Shown here piece after piece: positions 61,385 to 64,000 of a DNA stretch of 64,000 nucleotides. Position 1 is the stretch's first letter. Each line of letters begins with the position of its first letter. Made by a program: the position numbers and the translations under genes. The notes below the pieces were generated by a model. That model had not been told where the DNA came from. It saw only the letters and a program-made list of their open reading frames with translations, and made no database searches. The DNA is from Epinephelus fuscoguttatus (taxonomy: Eukaryota > Chordata > Actinopteri > Perciformes > Serranidae), in NCBI RefSeq assembly GCF_011397635.1, contig NC_064770.1:31147098-31211097 (forward strand), given 5' to 3'.

Positions 61385-62500
61385 ATTTTTCTTTTCTTTT
61401 ATTTATTTTTTTATTCAGAGTCAAAAAAGGTACATCAGATTATATTAATATAACTGAGCGAACTGCAAGACCGAAATAAATAATGAAATAGATAGATAAA
61501 TAAATAAAATAAATTAAAAGGTAACAAAATACAAGTAGTCATTCAGAAAATTAAAGTACACAAATATTCATACAGACAGGGCCTTTCCAATTTTCCAGCA
61601 CTTTACCTTTTTTGTATAGAATTACTTAATTTAGTAATAAAGGAAATACTGGGGTAGTTTTAAAAATGACATTTGTGAATAAAATATTTTGCCAAAATAA
61701 TTAAATTATTTTTTGTCCACCAATTGGATCCCAACCATTATGTTTTCATAATTTAGAATCATAATATTTTGATCATCATAAGTTAACCAATATTTCAAAA
61801 AGTCCCAACATTTTTAGGTACAACACAAGAAAAAAGAAATGTTCTAAGGTTTCAGTGCTTGAGTTACAGACTGTACAAATATTCAAATCTAAATTAAACC
61901 TTTGGTGTAAGAAGTCATTACTAGTGTAAATCTCATTTATTATTTTAAAGTGAACTTCTTTAGCATTGAGGGAATTGGAAAAGAGAGGTATCTGGTTCTT
62001 ATTTTGACTGTCAACATACTGCTGTATTCTTAGAAAATATGTCTTTGCTTCAAAGGCGATGGTAAACAAACTGAAGTGAGAATATTCCCTTATTATTTAA
62101 TAATGCCTTTTTGTTATCTTAAAAAAGTACATGCAACTATAATTAATAAAGGCTTTTGTGGAATAACCACAGAATAAATCAGCATGCCTCTAATTAACTG
62201 AATCATCGCTTGTGTGATTGCCTTAATTGCTGTGTTATATTGCCCATCAGTAGAAACAATTTTGTATTTTTTCATAAAAGTATATGTTAAAATATGAGTA
62301 CGATTATCTAATAAATTAATAATGAACCAGATACCCCTCTCCATCCATTTTCAATTAATATACTTCTGTTATTTCACATAGAAACCATGTGTGGGGTAAT
62401 GTTATGCATATATATCAATATCCAATAATGGAGGACTACATGTCAATAAGAAATGTCAATAAGAAATCTATACCACCAAAATTCATGAGTATTTTAGACA
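61385..62500 (-). mobile_element. Degenerate L1-like LINE 3' end
   Basis: On the minus strand two frames read as the C-terminal end of a fish L1-type reverse transcriptase protein. 62114-62344 has ERGIWFIINLLDNRTHILTY…FMKKYKIVSTDGQYNTAIKAI. 61776-62069 has NEIYTSNDFLHQRFNLDLNICTVCNSSTETLEHFFF, the CxxC…H zinc-binding end. Frameshifts separate them. A T-rich stretch at 61387-61420 would be the element's A-tail. Its insertion splits the GC-rich dexi and clec16a promoters with AT-rich sequence. The right limit is uncertain. Confidence 0.7.
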
Positions 62501-62710
62501 GAAAATAAAACCAAAAATGTCCACCTTTTTATGAGGAAACTTTTTAATCATTTTAATTTAATTTGATCTAAGTCAATAGCATTTAGATCCCTTCCTCAAT
62601 ACATTTATCAATATCACTTTTTCTTATATAATTTTGTTTATTTTTCCATATTAATTTAAATTAATTTTTCAAGTACATCAAATGACTAATGAAAGTCTAG
62701 ATAAACTACA

Positions 62711-62969
62711 GGAAGTGAATGTTGTAGTTTTCCTCCACTCGCTCTTGTAGGCTGTGTCCAGTGTCCATCGCAGGGAAAGAACTACAACTCCCACACAAAC
62801 CACGCGCTGTAGTGTTACGCAATGACCCCTCAGCGCTGCTATCGCTGCCTATCACCTTCTGTTTGCTAAGTAGCTATCTGCACGGGAAAGTGGGTGTAAT
62901 GGGTAGCTGCGGACGCTAACGTGAGCAAAATAACTCGCCTGTCAAAACATTACACCCCGTAAAACCACC
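62711..62969 (+). promoter_or_regulatory. clec16a promoter and 5' UTR with ZNF143-like sites
   Basis: ACTACAACTCCCACA at 62781-62795 matches the core of the ZNF143/Staf site (ACTACAATTCCCA) with one difference. A second partial copy in reverse (GTTGTAGTTTTCC) is at 62722-62734. The region is GC-richer than its surroundings, without a TATA box, which suits a housekeeping promoter. Confidence 0.5.
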
Positions 62970-64000
62970 ATGTTCGGCCGGTCACGGAGCTGGGTTGGAG
63001 GACAGGGGAAGACGAAAAACATCCACTCCTTGGACCATTTGAAGTGAGTAGCTAGCATTAAATATGCTAACGTTAGCCTGTGTGATAGCCGGCTAAGAAC
63101 GGCTGTTAGCGCTATCATTAGCTTAGTGTTTAACAGCTCAAATAACTAAATGTAGCTGTCTAATTAGGTGTTCTTCTCTATGGTTGCTGCGTCCTTACTG
63201 TTCTGTTTGACAACGTAGTTCTACATGTGAGCTAGCGGTTAGCTTTAAAGTGATAAATCCACCCTAAAACAGAATTTGACCCTGTGCTACTGTAATGGTT
63301 TTGGACATAGTCAGTGTCAAACATTGAGCACCAAGTGTCCATACAAGCTGAACAGCGAAGCACCGAGATTTAAAGGGCTTGCACACGGCTATAGATGTAT
63401 GCCCAGGTTGAAGTAGGGGGGAGCTATGCTCGCTATTACAGAGGTCACAAATGGTAATCAGAATGGCAGAATTTAAAGTTGTCCCACCACAACAGGTGCA
63501 ACTAATTAACCAGGGAGTAATCAAGCTCAGTCTGCACACATGCACAGAGTCCTGAGAAGCAGTCCAATGAGGCATAAGTGAAAACACCTGTGTGAATGTA
63601 CAGTGCAGGAGCTTTAATTTGGTGGTTATTATATTACACTATTAGAGATGATCATTTGACTAACTGTATGGGCTCATAGTACTCAGATTTTCTACCACAG
63701 AGATGGGTTTTATTTTGAACACAGGGTTTACAGTCAGTTCCTCAAAAGTTGTTTCATTATTCTGGTCTGCAGAGCAGCTTCTAGATGCACTATGTCTTTA
63801 TATCACTGCAGTCTGTCTCTCTGCTGCTAAGTTCAGAGATAGATTTGTACGGATTAATACTAAGCTTTATGACTATCTCCCACACATCTTACCCTCGTTC
63901 CTGTCTCTCCATCAGGTATATGTACCATGTCCTGACCAAAAACACCACAGTGACCGACCACAACCGAAACCTTCTAGTGGAGACCATCCGCTCCATCACA
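62970..64000 (+). CDS. clec16a: CLEC16A, first two coding exons (gene runs off the window)
   Basis: CLEC16A is an endosome/autophagy-associated regulator of mitophagy and endosomal trafficking, despite its lectin-like name. Exon 1 (62970-63043) encodes MFGRSRSWVGGQGKTKNIHS and LDHLK, exon 2 begins at 63916 and reads YMYHVLTKNTTVTDHNRNLL, VETIRSIT up to the last base of the window. The phase-2 junction (AA|G) gives the Lys expected, and the start agrees with vertebrate CLEC16A. The 872-base intron 1 has CA-poor unique sequence and no recognised repeat. The remaining >90% of the gene is beyond the window. Confidence 0.95.

Overview
This is teleost fish nuclear DNA, most likely from a spiny-rayed (percomorph-type) fish. 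The evidence is spliced vertebrate genes with GT-AG introns, long (CA)n/(GT)n tracts, and the fish repeat mix: tRNA-derived SINEs, a Rex1/Babar-like LINE, L2-like and L1-like LINE remnants, a decayed Tc1 transposon and many short inverted-repeat transposons. No bacterial-style operons, CRISPR arrays or RNA genes were seen.

Four protein genes were recognised by reading exons and checking splice phases, in the order nubp1 (+), ciita (+), dexi (-), clec16a (+). This is the block known from human chromosome 16p13, with no tvp23a recognised between nubp1 and ciita. nubp1 (6748-20394, 10 coding exons, 322 aa) encodes the cytosolic Fe-S scaffold P-loop ATPase. ciita (26729-52326, 22 coding exons, 1636 aa in the model) encodes the MHC class II transactivator. 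dexi (60437-60706, one coding exon, 89 aa) and clec16a (from 62970, first two exons only) lie head to head.

The most interesting part is ciita. A single 1240-base first coding exon carries a CARD-like N-terminus and about 330 residues of acidic, probably disordered sequence. It lies 12.3 kb upstream of the second exon, which has its own well-placed ATG. That arrangement parallels the mammalian promoter I (CARD-bearing) and shorter isoforms, but the exon is far larger than the mammalian one. The model also has a strong bipartite nuclear signal and an 88-residue charged insert next to the NACHT domain. The leucine-rich repeats are encoded by near-identical 81-84 base phase-2 exons.

Layout: 1-6.7 kb, repeats and one or two orphan candidate exons; 6.7-20.6 kb, nubp1, with TEs in introns 1, 3 and 7; 20.6-26.7 kb, intergenic with two transposon relics; 26.7-52.3 kb, ciita, whose 12.3-kb intron 1 holds many nested transposons; 52.3-60.4 kb, 3' UTRs and a TTAA-flanked element; 60.4-63.0 kb, the dexi/clec16a head-to-head promoter region, interrupted by an L1-like relic. 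Several transposons have readable target-site duplications, so their boundaries are exact.
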